Assembly: GCF_017591425.1 (NCBI RefSeq)
Contig: NW_024466599.1
Location: forward strand, 70,970,501 to 71,034,500
Direction of reading: 5' to 3'
DNA from: Ochotona curzoniae
Lineage: Eukaryota > Chordata > Mammalia > Lagomorpha > Ochotonidae
Length of the DNA: 64,000 bases
Shown here: in pieces, positions 23,756 through 34,582 of the stretch
Layout of the letters: each line of letters begins with the position of its first letter
How positions within the stretch are numbered: the stretch's first letter is position 1
Notes under the pieces: generated by a model
What the model was told of the DNA's origin: nothing
The model's database searches: none
Seen by the model: the letters and a program-made list of their open reading frames with translations, nothing else
Made by a program: the position numbers and the translations under genes

Positions 23756-24055
23756 CTAATTTATTTGAAAGAGTGATAGATGGCGAGACAGAGATAAATA
23801 TCTTCCAGCTCTGGGTCAATTCCTAGATGACTGCAACAGCCAGGGCAGGGCCAGGCCAAAGCCAAGAACTTCATCCAAGTCTCCAACGTGTGTGGCGTGG
23901 GCCTAGACACTTTAGAACATCTCCTCATGCTCTTCTCAGACCATTGGCAGGGAGCTGTATTGGAAGTGAAACAGCCAAGACATGAACCAGTGCCCAGATG
24001 GGATGTCATCATCGAAAGCAGAGACTATACCTGCTACCCTGTCATGCCTGCCCCC
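23756..24055 (-). repeat. CSINE, old
   Basis: Second of the three; starts at taatttatttgaaagagtga. Confidence 0.7.
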
Positions 24056-24059
24056 AGTG

Positions 24060-24385
24060 GTATTTTATTTACTAACTACACTAAAGAAGCCACCCTATTT
24101 TCAGACAGATAGGGGAGACATAGACACTCTCCAAAAATCTGCTGCTTCACTCTCCAAATGCCTGCAATCGTCAGTTCCCAGACTTGGGAATTCACTTCCT
24201 ATCTCCCCGTGTGGGTGGAGGACTCAACTAGCTTGACATATCTCTACTGCCTCCCAGGTGCACATGTAAGGGAAGCTGGAATCAGAGGCAAAGCTGGGAC
24301 TTGAACCCAGGCACTCCAACAAGGGATGTGGGCATTTCCAGCAGGTTCAAACTGCTGCACCAAAGGCCTGCCCCATCATGCCCAG
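24060..24385 (-). repeat. CSINE, old
   Basis: Third of the three; starts at tattttatttactaactaca. Confidence 0.65.
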
Positions 24386-24691
24386 AAGAAAATGATCATG
24401 AGACAGAACAGAACCACTTTTCTCAGGAGTTTGCCTGAGGCCAGCATTTCATATTCCCAAGGAAATGCAAATGACCAATAAACATCTGCAAAGATGCTCA
24501 GCTTCCCAAGGGGTCAGGGAACTGAAGATGTAAATGCTAACAGCTTCTGTTTTCATTCATCCAGTGGGCAGGCAAACTTCCAGGGAGACAATGTCTTCAG
24601 CCTTGGAGTTGGGGGCTGACACTTGCACCATCTACTGGCCAAAGTATGAATTGCTCCAAAAAAACAGCAAGGGCAGAATCTATTGAGGCAC

Positions 24692-24729
<38 letters not shown>
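24692..24729 (+). repeat. (CA)n microsatellite
   Basis: Pure CA repeat outside any L1 3' end. Confidence 0.95.
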
Positions 24730-24730
<1 letters not shown>

Positions 24731-24935
24731 AAAGCTCCAAAGTATAAGGCTGCAGTGCTCGAGGGGCAAAAAACAAAAATCATCTGAATATTCATCAAAG
24801 AAAACTGCTGGATAACTTGGGGTACACTCACAATAGGCAATATTAATCAGCAAATACAAAGTTAGATGTGCATGTGTTGATCTGGAAAGAATTCCATGAT
24901 ATAGTATGTGAAGCAAACAAAACAAATGACAATAG

Positions 24936-25262
24936 CAGGCCGGTATGATGGCTCCGTTGGCTAATCCATGCCTGAAAGCACTAGGATCCCATTTGGACAT
25001 CAGTTTCTATGCCAGTTGCTCCACTTCCCATCCAGCTCCCTGCTAAAGCACCTGGGAAAGCAGTGGAGGATGGCTCGAAACCTTGGGACCCCACACCCAA
25101 GTTTGTGACTCAGAAGAAGCTCTTGGCTCTTGGTTTCAGATTGGCTCAGCTCTGGCCATTAGAGCAATTTGGGGAGTGAACCAGTGGGTGAAAGCTCTTT
25201 CTCTGTCTCTCCTCTCTGTAAATCTGCACTTTCAATTTAAAAAAATATAAATCTTTACGTAA
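24936..25262 (+). repeat. CSINE
   Basis: Head ggccggtatgatggctccgt, tail caatttaaaaaaatataaat. Confidence 0.85.
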
Positions 25263-25269
25263 AAATAAA

Positions 25270-25600
25270 ATAGTTGGGGGTCCCACATGTCCTCACCTTG
25301 CATGTGCGCCCGGGATCCCACATAGGTCCTGGTTCTAAACTTGGCAGCCCTGCTTCCCATCCAGCTTCCTGCTTGTTGCCTGGGAAAGCAGTTGAGGATG
25401 GCCCAAAGCCTTGGGATTCTGCACCCGCTTGGGAGACCCAGAAGAGGTTCCTGGCTCCTGGCTTCGGATTGCCATGACTCCAGTTGTTGTGGCTACTTGG
25501 GGAATGAATTACTGGACGGAACATCTTCTTATCTGTCTCTCCTCTCTTTAAATCTGCCTTTCCAGTAAAAATAAAATAAATAAACTTTTCTAAAAATAAA
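25270..25600 (+). repeat. CSINE, head-truncated
   Basis: Starts inside the promoter region (ccttgcatgtgcgcccggga) and has a good tail. Confidence 0.85.
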
Positions 25601-25654
25601 CAGTTGGCCCATCATTTCAATGGTGGTCATAGAAGCCATACATTTCACCAGATT

Positions 25655-25870
25655 TCTATATTTTCATTTATTATTTTGAAAGGTGAAAAGACAGAGAATT
25701 GTTTCATCTGCTGATTCACTATCCAAACACCCAAACACATCCAGGAGACTGGACCTCTATGTGGGACTCTCATGGCTGGCAAGAACTCAAGTATTTGGGC
25801 CATCACCTGCTGCCTCACAGATGGGTGCTTTAGCTGTGCGCAGTCCAGCCTGCCCCCAGTCCCAGCTCAT
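25655..25870 (-). repeat. CSINE fragment
   Basis: Reverse T-rich end and body up to the minisatellite boundary. Confidence 0.55.
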
Positions 25871-26755
25871 GATGGCAGATACTGCAGCCTGGCCTAACAT
25901 GGGCTGAGCTGCTCCCAACCTTGCTTCTTTTACTCACTGCAGGAACTGATCCTAACAGAGGGGTTCCCATGCTCCTCTATCTATCAAGTCATATTCCAGT
26001 TGCAGATCTCGTGCCCACTGGTGTGTCCTTGGCCCAGCCTGACTTGCTCTACCTCTTGTCCTGGCAGGAACCAGTGGCCTCGCCTGATCACACCCTTTTC
26101 AGGTCTTGTTGGTGCTATAGCCCAGACATGCTCAGTCCATGCCCAGACACAGCTCTCCTGTGGTGCAGTGGAGGCAGAGACTGAGCCTAGATTATCTTAC
26201 GCCCACCCTAACTCATGAGCACCAATGGGTGCTGAAGTCTAGCCCAGTCTGGCACACCCCAGACCCAGCCCACACCCATGCCAAGGGAATTACAGTCATG
26301 TCCAGCCCAGATCACTGCCCCCCATTCTGGCTCTCACGCACATCAGTGGGAACCACAACGCAGTGGGGCATCCCCTTAGCTCCCTGAACACGCCTACTCC
26401 CAGCACAGTACATCCCCTGTCTAGGCCTTTGCCATCAGATGCTGCAGCCTGGTTTGTTCTGGCCTACCCCATGTCCCAACTCTCACTGGTGGGTGCTACA
26501 GCCTAGCCCTGCCCAGTCTGCCCCATCCCTGCCTCATGAAAATCAGTAGGCATGAAAGCCTCGCTCATTATGATCCACATTCCAGCCTGACTCCTGCATG
26601 TGCCAATCTGACAAGGTTGGGCCCAACCTTGCCTGGTCCATTCAAATCCCTACCTCCTAAATCAATCCACATACTTGTCAACGGGTGGAGCTGCCTTGTC
26701 CAGCCTGACCAACACCCAGGCCTGAGTCACATACTCACTAGCAGGAGCTATCTCC
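25835..26755 (+). repeat. Degenerate GC-rich minisatellite, left part
   Basis: Imperfect direct repeats of roughly 60-80 bp built from the motifs tctcac, actagcaggtgctgcagc, ctagcccagccc and ctgccccat. The array continues after the provirus at 30354, so it is one array split by the insertion. Confidence 0.65.
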
Positions 26756-26992
26756 TGTTGGGGGCACTGACCATTTCCTGCCCTGTGATTGGCCCTTTGC
26801 CCTGATTGGTGTGCCTTGGTTATCTTTAAGTTGATTGGTCAGGTCTGACAGATAAGCGGGGGCTTGGCGGGGGAGCAGCTGGAGTGTAACGGTCATAGCG
26901 GTCATATCGGTCACAATGGAGTTAACGGACACAACGGAAGATCGGAATAAAGCACCTTGGAGACTCTCTCAAGTGTTGGGTGATTTCTTTCA
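26756..26992 (+). repeat. ERV 5' LTR
   Basis: 237 bp, TG...CA. It has three inverted CCAAT boxes (ATTGG at 26788, 26805, 26834), three CGGTCA motifs at 9-base spacing (26890, 26899, 26908) and a polyadenylation signal AATAAA at 26946-26951. It is short for a class II LTR. Confidence 0.92.
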
Positions 26993-27017
26993 CAGGACGG
27001 GAGGACCCCCTGATATC

Positions 27018-27175
27018 TGGTGCCGTGGCTTGGATAGAAGATATCTGGTGCTGTGATTCGGATAGAAGATAATTGGTGCTGTGACTCGGATAGAAGATAT
27101 CTGGTACCGTGACTCGTATAGAAGATAACTGGTGCTGTGAATTGGATAGAAGTCAGCTGGTGAACGCCAGAAAGG
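27018..27175 (+). repeat. Tandem primer-binding-site array, 6 x 28 bp
   Basis: Units start at 27018, 27046, 27074, 27102, 27130 and 27158 with exact 28-base spacing; the sixth is partial. The core TGGTGCCGTGACTCGGAT is the tRNA-His-complementary primer site known from HERV-H-type elements. Each unit differs from it at zero to a few positions when the array is taken as a whole. A splice-donor-like AAAG|GTAAGC follows at 27171-27180. Confidence 0.85.
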
Positions 27176-27180
27176 TAAGC

Positions 27181-27775
27181 TGAGCAGATCGCTCAGGGAG
27201 CCGCTTATAGTGGGGGAATTGGTTTACAACTGAGCTTTTTGCTCAAGAAGCCGCAGCAGCGGGGGGGGGGTGGGGGGGTGGGGGTGGGAGGGGCCCATTT
27301 AAGCTGAGGTTTCAGGTTACCTCAGGGAGCCGCTGATAGTGGGGATGTGCACGTCAAGTTCGTGGGTTAGCGACGAGTCAAGTTAGTCAAGTTCGTGGGT
27401 TAGCGACGAGTCGTTAGTCAAGTTCGCGGGGTAGCGACCATTAAAGCTGGGGTCTGGTGAGGAGTCAAGTTTGCGGGGTAGCGACCATTAAAGCTGGGGT
27501 CTAGCGGCCATTCAGATTCATTCAGGTTCACTCACGGTCCTGTTTACCGCTCACTCACGATCGTGTTTACCGCCCATTCACGATTGTGTTTACTGCCATT
27601 CAGGATTGCTGTTTGCCGCCATTCAGGGTCGCAGTTTACCGCCATTTAGGGTAGGGTTTACCGCCCATTCAGGTTCGCTATTTAACGACCATTCAGGTTC
27701 GCGGTTTAGCAAGCTCATTCAAGTTCGTGGTTAATGATCAGTCAGATGATTGGTCAAGTTTGCAGGTAAGCAGTG
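27181..27775 (+). repeat. ERV leader: short tandem repeats and G-tract
   Basis: It contains three diverged copies of cagggagccgcttatagtgg (near 27200, 27245, 27325), a G-rich run (27261-27293), then at least nine degenerate units of 22-24 bases of the type cattcaggttcgcggtttac (27480-27740), preceded by aagttcgcggggtagcgacc units. No long frame is preserved. Confidence 0.8.
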
Positions 27776-27793
27776 ATCAGAGGTGTTAGAAAT

Positions 27794-28084
27794 ATGGGCA
27801 ATTTAACTTCTTCAGCGCGCATGCAGCCTTTATTGTACAAACTGCTGATGGTACTGTTGTTTTTGCAAACGGTGCAGAGGATCGCGCTGTGGTTTCTGGA
27901 GGAGGGTTTTTTGATCCTGCCACAATGGGAACATTTAAGCAAAGATTTAGCTAGGGCAGAACAGCAGGATCCCCTTCCTCCAGGAAGGGTCAGGATCTGG
28001 ACATTGATTAAGTCTTACCTGACAGGTGGCACTGATAAATTCAGAGGACGTATACAGGAAGGTGAGAAAGTCTTATGGAAACGC
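27794..28084 (+). pseudogene. gag: ERV gag 5' remnant
   Basis: The frame begins MGN, the expected N-myristoylation start of a retroviral matrix protein, and stays open for about 97 codons. It then runs into an 18-base A-tract, after which the sequence is pol. Capsid, nucleocapsid and protease are absent. The similarity is only to the general form of a matrix N-terminus, so this is supported mainly by position. Confidence 0.6.
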
Positions 28085-28102
28085 AAAAAAAAAAAAAAAA
28101 AA

Positions 28103-28997
28103 TCAGAATAGATGGTTTAAAGACGCTTAATGATTTCCAGCAGGTATTGGGGTATACTAATTGGATCCAACCATATTTTTGTATTATTAGACAATGCCAA
28201 AATTGTGTCTCATTTTTATCCCAGCCTTGCTTTGGGGTTAATCCCCGTGGTCTTGTGCCTAATCATATATGGCAGATGGATGTTACCCATGTTCCCAGTT
28301 TTGGTTGCCTTTCTTTTGTTCATGTCTCAATTGATACCTGCTCTGGGGTTCTTTATGCCTCAGCTCATACAGGGGAAAGGTTCAAGATGTTATATCTCAT
28401 TGCCTTCAGGCTTTTGCAGCCTGGGGAGTCCCCCAGTGTTATAAGACTGATAATGGACCTGCCTATACAGCCAAAGCATTTGATAAGTTTTGTTCTGAAT
28501 TTGCTATTAAACACTCCACTGGCATCCCATATAATCCTACGGGCCAGGCTGTGGTAGAGCGTGCCCATGCAACTCTCAAAGCATTATTAATAAAACAAAA
28601 AGGGGGAGTAGGAGCCACCCTATATCCCAGTAGTCCTAAACATCAATTGGCTTTAGTTACTTATATTTTTAATTTTTTGATTCTGGATTTGGATGGCCAT
28701 TCTGCTGCCGAACGCCACGCTGTTGGCGAAGGCCCCTGCAAAGATTGGGTGATGTGGAAGGATGTTTTAACAAAACAATGGATGGGCCCGCATCCTGTCT
28801 TACGACGGACGCGAGGAGCTGTTTCTGTTTTTCCGCAGGATTCTGACGGACCTGTGTGGGTGCCAGAACGTTTGACGCGAGTGATAAGAAAGCCAGAGCA
28901 AGATGAACCTGTGGACGTGGTGGATGCTGACCAGCCTGATGTTCATTCAGATACCAAGAGGAGACAGCCAGAATCTCCAGCTAAAACTGCACCATAA
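28103..28997 (+). pseudogene. pol: ERV pol remnant (RT scrap plus integrase)
   Basis: A short piece resembling the RT connection region runs into an integrase zinc-finger CxxC (near 28195) and the catalytic core, whose first Asp is at 28279-28281. A frameshift falls near 28375-28400; the second Asp, the Glu region and the C-terminal domain continue in another frame from about 28440 and 28551. The core resembles MMTV/IAP-type integrases. The finger histidines and all RT catalytic motifs are missing. Confidence 0.8.
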
Positions 28998-29870
28998 AAG
29001 GGGTGCAGCAAATATTGACTCACTGTCTAGGGCCTTGGAAATGGCCCCCAGAATGGACTGCTGTCAAAGTACTGTGACTCCTAGAAGAATAGCACCTGAA
29101 ATTGCTGTGACCAATTTATTTCCTACCTGTTCAAATTCTGCCTTTGTGGGGTATAACTATACATGTGGTAACCTTGTTCAATCTGTTTCTGCTAAGTCTT
29201 GGAATGCCTGGGTACTTTGCACTAGTAGGGGTAGGTGTTCAGATATATCAGCTTTTGCATTTATTGATAAGGTAGTGATAAGAAATTGTAATTATAGTAG
29301 TAATAGTTCGAGAATATGGGAAGAAAATGTTAAAGTTAATTGCAGTTGTGATGTTATCTATAATGCTATTTATGTATATGTACGAGCTCCATTTATGTTT
29401 ATTTTTTCCATGAGTGCTAATGTTACCCTTTTGAATTGCTCTGTAGTTAAGTGAGCCCTTAACCAGTCTTGGAATGGCTCTGGCACTGCGGTGCTGGTAC
29501 GCATTCCACAACTTATTTCCATCATATGGGGACCTCTTGTGTGCTTAGTCTACCTGGAATGTGTGTCACTCCCTCTATTGTCACCAATGGTTCAGAGCAT
29601 TGAATTTGTCCAGAGAGTTATCTGCTATGCTATCCCTTAGTGGAAGTTGGTCCATACGATTTGATAATTTGACTTAGGAACTAAGATCCCAAATTATAGC
29701 CATAAATAGCACAAAAGTAGAGATTGCCATAGTAAAGCAATGGACAAATTGGATACTAAAGGATCTTTCCTTTGCACACCAATGGGCCGGTATAGTAGCC
29801 CTGGGCCTTATCTTATTAATTATCATTCTTTGGAGTCTGTGGATGCTTCATCCTTGAGCACAGCGTCAAC
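28990..29870 (+). pseudogene. env: ERV env remnant
   Basis: An open stretch to 29454 is rich in Asn-X-Ser/Thr sequons and Cys, as in an envelope surface subunit. Further right, with frame breaks between, a strongly hydrophobic run at about 29786-29846 looks like the membrane anchor. The reading frame is interrupted by a stop at 29454 and several shifts, so no intact envelope is encoded. Assigned by position before the polypurine tract and by composition. Confidence 0.6.
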
Positions 29871-30115
29871 AGCAGTAGCAGCAGCTGCTAGTGCAAGCTG
29901 TGCTTGCCCTTCACAACAGAGAATCCCCAGAAGTCTGGCTAGGCATGCTGGACCAGTAGCCAGAGTCAGGTAAGAATCCGAATTGGCTTCACCAACCTAA
30001 GACAGGTGCCACGTTCCTAGCCACGTGGTTAGCCCATGACAGGTAAGGGGAGCCCGAACTTGGAACACCTAAGACAGGCACGGTCCCTTGCTTAATAATA
30101 AAAAGAAGGGGGAGC

Positions 30116-30353
30116 TGTTGGGGGCACTGACCATTTCCTGCCCTGTGATTGGCCCTTTGCCCTGATTGGTGTGCCTTGGTTATCTTTAAGTTGATTGGTC
30201 AGGTCTGACAGATAAGCGGGGGGCTTGGCGGGGGAGCAACTGGAGTGTAACAGTCATAGCGGTCATATCGGTCACAACGGAGTTAACGGACACAACGGAA
30301 GATCGGAATAAAGCACCTTGGAGACTCCCTCAAGTGTCGGGTGATTTCTTTCG
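30116..30353 (+). repeat. ERV 3' LTR
   Basis: 238 bp, starts TGTTGG just after the polypurine tract. The terminal CA has become CG. The first CGGTCA motif is mutated to CAGTCA. Confidence 0.92.
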
Positions 30354-30855
30354 ATCTCCCACCATGGGAGTTTCCCAAGTTCCCCCACCAGCTTTCATAT
30401 GTACCAGCAGATGTTACATCCCTACCCAGCATAGTCTGACCCTCTGTCTTGGCCTTTGCATGAGCTAGTGGAAGTTGTGGCCTAGCCCACACCACATCCA
30501 ATTATTTGGTGTTTCTGCATGTGCTGCAGCTGCATCAGCCCAACCTGGTCCAACCCCAGTCTCTGTGTCAGAGGGTTCCATGGTCATGCCTAGCTCATCC
30601 CATCACTGTCCCCAGCTCTCACACAAACTAGCAGGCATTGCAGTCCCATAGAGGTTAAGTCCACAAATCTCCCACAGAATCTTCCCTAGTCCCAGCTCTC
30701 CCGCATGTCAGTTAGGCCCAGCCTAATGTGGCCTACCTCCTTCCCTAAAACTCACTAGCAGGTCCTGTGAACTAGCCCTGCCAGGCAGGGCCCCGGCCCT
30801 AGCTTTTGTGTGTGACACTGGTGTCGTCAATGCTAACTAACCCAGGTCTGATCTC
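30354..30855 (+). repeat. Degenerate GC-rich minisatellite, right part
   Basis: Resumes the array seen at 25835-26755 with the same motifs (ctctcacacaaactagcagg, cagcctaatgtggcctacct). Confidence 0.6.
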
Positions 30856-30859
30856 CCAC

Positions 30860-31090
30860 ATGAAAGGGTGCACTGTTCTGATCCAGAAAGGTATTTGGGT
30901 TCCTACCACTCACATTAGAGACCTAGTTTCACCTTCAGGTTCCTGTCTTTGGCCTGGCCCAGCCCTGGATATTGCAAGCATTTGAGGGGTGCAGGGGTGG
31001 GTGAACCCTATGGATGAAAGATCTCACTTCCTTTCTCTCTCTCTCATCTTTCCAAGAAAACAGAAATATTAAATTTATTTAAAAGGAAGA
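30860..31090 (+). repeat. CSINE, partial
   Basis: Body and CT-rich 3' end only. Confidence 0.6.
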
Positions 31091-31689
31091 AATGGAGGTG
31101 ATTCTATTGACTGTGACCTCTAGAAATTATTTGCTCCCAGCCCCCAGGACCCCACATTCTAAAGGACTTGGTTACCAAAGGAGGTCTGCTTCCACCAAGA
31201 GACACCCTAATTCCCCAGAACTAGTTGAGAATGCCACCTGGCCACTTGGAGCATCTCAGCTCTTTGAATGAACAGGCCAAGGATGGACGTGTGGTCCTGG
31301 CATTACCCAGTGCAAACTTGGGCTGCTACAAGACAAAGGAGCTAGGAATCAAATTGTCTGGAATACAGAAGATGTCTTAGGGTTACTCTCAGTATCACCA
31401 CCTGCTGGGATCTGAGGCAATCCCCTGGATATCAGAGGGAAGGAGTATCCTATGATGTTGCATCTCTTCTGGGGAGCGTGTGAGTGTATTTTCAGGTGTG
31501 TGAGGAATGGCTGCATCATGTTAGGCAGAGGTATGTGCTCACTGGAGGGTTAAGGATGCCCTAGGGAAATGTGTATGAGTGAGGAACTGAAGGGTACGTT
31601 GGGAGGCCTAGAACCTCCAACTGTTCATTCAACTATCAACCCTAGGTACAGCTGTGCAGCCATTTTATAGATATGATGAGTCTAGAGTC

Positions 31690-31985
31690 AAGGCTCAGGC
31701 ATTCAGACTACTAGTTAAGGCACTCACAGCCCACATCTGAGGACCTGGGTTCAGGACCTGCCTCCAAATGCTGCAGATGCAGTCCCTGGGAGATGGTGGT
31801 GATGGCTCAAGGGATTGGGCTGCTGCCATCCATGAGGCAGAGTTAGATGGAATTCTTGGCTCCAAGTTTCAGCCTGGTCCAGTCCCAACCATGGGTGGCA
31901 TTTGGAGAGTGAACCAGCAGATGGGAATTTTGTCTCTATGCCTCTTACACAGTTCTTCTATATTCAGTTACTTCAAGTAAAGGAG
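31690..31985 (+). repeat. CSINE, old
   Basis: ttcagactactagttaaggc head; degraded tail. Confidence 0.65.
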
Positions 31986-31989
31986 AGTA

Positions 31990-33390
31990 TCCCAAATAAC
32001 CTGGGTAGGCCTAATTCGATCAATCAATAGGCCTTAGGAGCACAGCTGTGGGGACCTTCCAGGAGAAGAAAATTTCACATGTGCCTGGTAGCTTGTGTTG
32101 GAGAGCCCAGCCTGTCCTCACTGATGGCCTGCCACAGCTCTCTGACTTGCCTGACCAGCCTGCACTATCACACAGGGCAGGTTCTCAGGACAATAGATAC
32201 ACAGAGAAAAACAGACACTAAAGGATCATTACCAAAGACAGAGCACTGTAACACAGCCACTGATGGGAGATGGAACTCCAATATGCAAAATCAACAATCA
32301 CAGAAACAAACACTGAGAGCCCATGTTAGTATCTGTAGAATCAGATGATGATAACAGCTTTAGCTGTCCTCATGCCCAGCAGAGAAAATGTTCAAGGGTT
32401 TATGCTACCAAACACTCCCACAATAATCTTAACAGAGACAGAAAAAAATGGAAAGAAATTTCAAGTCAGCGGACCATGTTGACCTGGAAGAGAGAATGAG
32501 TCTCTGAAGTGTAGAGCTGATGCTGTGACGAAGACAGAAGTCTCCTCTATGAATTTAGTTTCTGTTCAGCAGCCTAGAAGTGAGAATCTGAACAAAGAAG
32601 ATGGCTGCAGATTGCAGGGACACCAACTTCTTACTCAAAGAAAACATGGGTGGGAAATTTTTAAACACTGATTTTAAGTGCCTGATTCTGCTATAGAACT
32701 TTACGAAAGCCTAACTGCAAACGGAGCTCCATAAACTGAGTAGCAACTCTGTATCATACTTTATGTATTCCCACGTCCCAGAAAACATACTGAGTGTGGC
32801 CAGGCCCTCATGCCACCCCAGACTGCAATCCTGCTTGGGGCAGAACCATGCAAGATAACATCTTTGGTTCCTTTGTTGCATTTGGATATTATTATCTTAG
32901 TTAGGTGTTCAATGAATAATTATCCAATGATAGCCTGAATTTATTAGCAAATGCTTTACTAACTGAATTAATGAGTAACAGAAAATCAGGTTTTTGGGAA
33001 AATGGTCTTCTGTACTAAGCATGACACTCAGGTCACCATAAGCATCCTATGATGCAGTATGTTTTCTTAGTCCATTGAGGACTGGGACAGGATAAAGGTG
33101 TTTACCAAGGACACCTTGAGGTCAGAAGTAGGACTGCCTCTGTATGATCTGGATGGAGCATAGTCCCACACTGTAGACTGCTGTCTTGGCTGGCTGCCTC
33201 TCCAGCATCTTTGTTAGATACAGGAATTGCAATGCAGCGACTTCGCCTTTCCACATAACTTGCTGAGATATTTCTCAGAATTCTTCTGCCACCATGTTTT
33301 TTCTCCCATTATAAATATATTATAGGTGACATTTGCTGGAGGATATCTGAAACAAACCACAAAAGATAAGGTCGCTCAGCTACTTACGCA
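31990..33390. other. Intergenic DNA, nothing assigned
   Basis: No repeat or splice-bounded frame recognised. Confidence 0.4.
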
Positions 33391-33397
33391 GGAACCC

Positions 33398-33566
33398 TCA
33401 ACAACTCTCCAGGTGGGTAGATGGACTAGTGTTCTTGGGGCTTAAGGGAGGGGCAAGGATTCCATCTGCTATTAGGAAGGCTTGGCCTGTATCGCATCCC
33501 TGCTCCTCCTGGGCAGCACTGAGTCGCTGAAATATCTCTTTCGGGGATATACTTTCCCATGACAAA
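33398..33566 (-). CDS. Candidate cytoplasmic-tail exon of gene B
   Basis: If the membrane exon splices at its GTGAGT, an acceptor at catggccttag (exon edge 33566) restores an open frame of about 56 residues beginning LSWESISPKEIFQRLSAAQ and stopping at 33398. A donor-like C|GTAAGT lies just beyond, at about 33390. The pyrimidine tract is poor, and two other frames are also open over much of this stretch, so the support is weak. Confidence 0.25.
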
Positions 33567-33599
33567 CTAAGGCCATGCACAGCTTCGATCTGGGGCATG

Positions 33600-34560
33600 G
33601 CAGAAGGGCAATAGCCCATCCAAAAGATGAACCAAGTGAAAAGAGACCATGCTTAGTTTCAGGCACTCTAAAACATATCATCTTGAATCCTTAGTGGGTA
33701 CCAGTTCCGGGAACCTTGGAGAGCTCCTAGCAATTAGGGAAAGCAGGGCCTTTCTTGCTAGGCAACTGGAACAACACAGCCTGAAAGGGAGACACCTTGT
33801 CCCTCATCACACATGCCCTCCAGGTCCCCTTTCTCTGGAGACACACTGAGCACAAGACACAGTGAGCAGGTGTGTGGGAGCTGCTCCTCCTCTGTGATAG
33901 GTGCCCAATGATGCACCATGAGCCACAGGATTCCAAAAGGCAGTGACGCATGCGCACACGCCTGTGAGCTAACTGAATCCTAGTGTCTGCTCACACAGTT
34001 CCATGCTTGAGCCCTGTCATCCAGAGGGTTAATCAAGCACTGAACAAGGGTGCACATGCATAGACTCTGCTGGTCAAAATGCTCACTGCTGGAGCCTGGC
34101 CTCTGAAGGCCATCACTGCCCTAGCTGTTAAACCTTCAAGTGCAGGATCAGGGAGAAGTTGGTGGGAATAGTTTTTGAAGTGACTGTGTGTCATGACCAG
34201 TAGAACTCTCCTTAAGACTCCAACAACCAGGAACATCCCCTCCCATGGGACTCAGCTGAATATCAGCCCCATTTGCATCCCTTCCCACCTGTTGTCACAA
34301 TCCATTTCTCTTCTCGACAAGCCTATGGCTGTTTTCCCATCTTTGCAACAGAGGTGACAGGGTCTCCTCTTTCAGTAGCCTGATGGACATGGGTGGCCCA
34401 AATCCAGTCAGCCCAAGGCCTCAGTGTATAACACAGTCACCCCGACAGCACCTAGGACCCAGGTCATGCCTCGGGGTCCAGACCCACAAATGGCCCACAA
34501 ACACACAGCCTGGTTTTGAAGGGAGTCCAGCCCTTCTTCTAAATCCAGGAAGATCAGGGT
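33600..34560. other. Likely 3' flank or intron of gene B
   Basis: Between the membrane exon and the candidate tail exon; no clear repeat or exon. Confidence 0.35.
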
Positions 34561-34582
34561 GAGTGTGTGTGCTGGGAGCCAC

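Larger units (their letters stand above)
26756..30353 (+). mobile_element. Compact class II endogenous retrovirus
   Basis: Two LTRs (26756-26992 and 30116-30353) differ by six substitutions and one base insertion. Target duplication atctcc lies at 26750-26755 and 30354-30359. A polypurine tract (aaaaagaagggggagc) abuts the 3' LTR. The interior is only about 3.1 kb: a repeat-rich leader, a gag 5' piece, a reverse-transcriptase scrap, most of integrase and an env remnant, all broken. The 6-bp duplication and integrase similarity place it among betaretrovirus-like class II ERVs. With its coding regions broken by large deletions, the copy cannot be autonomous. Confidence 0.9.
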
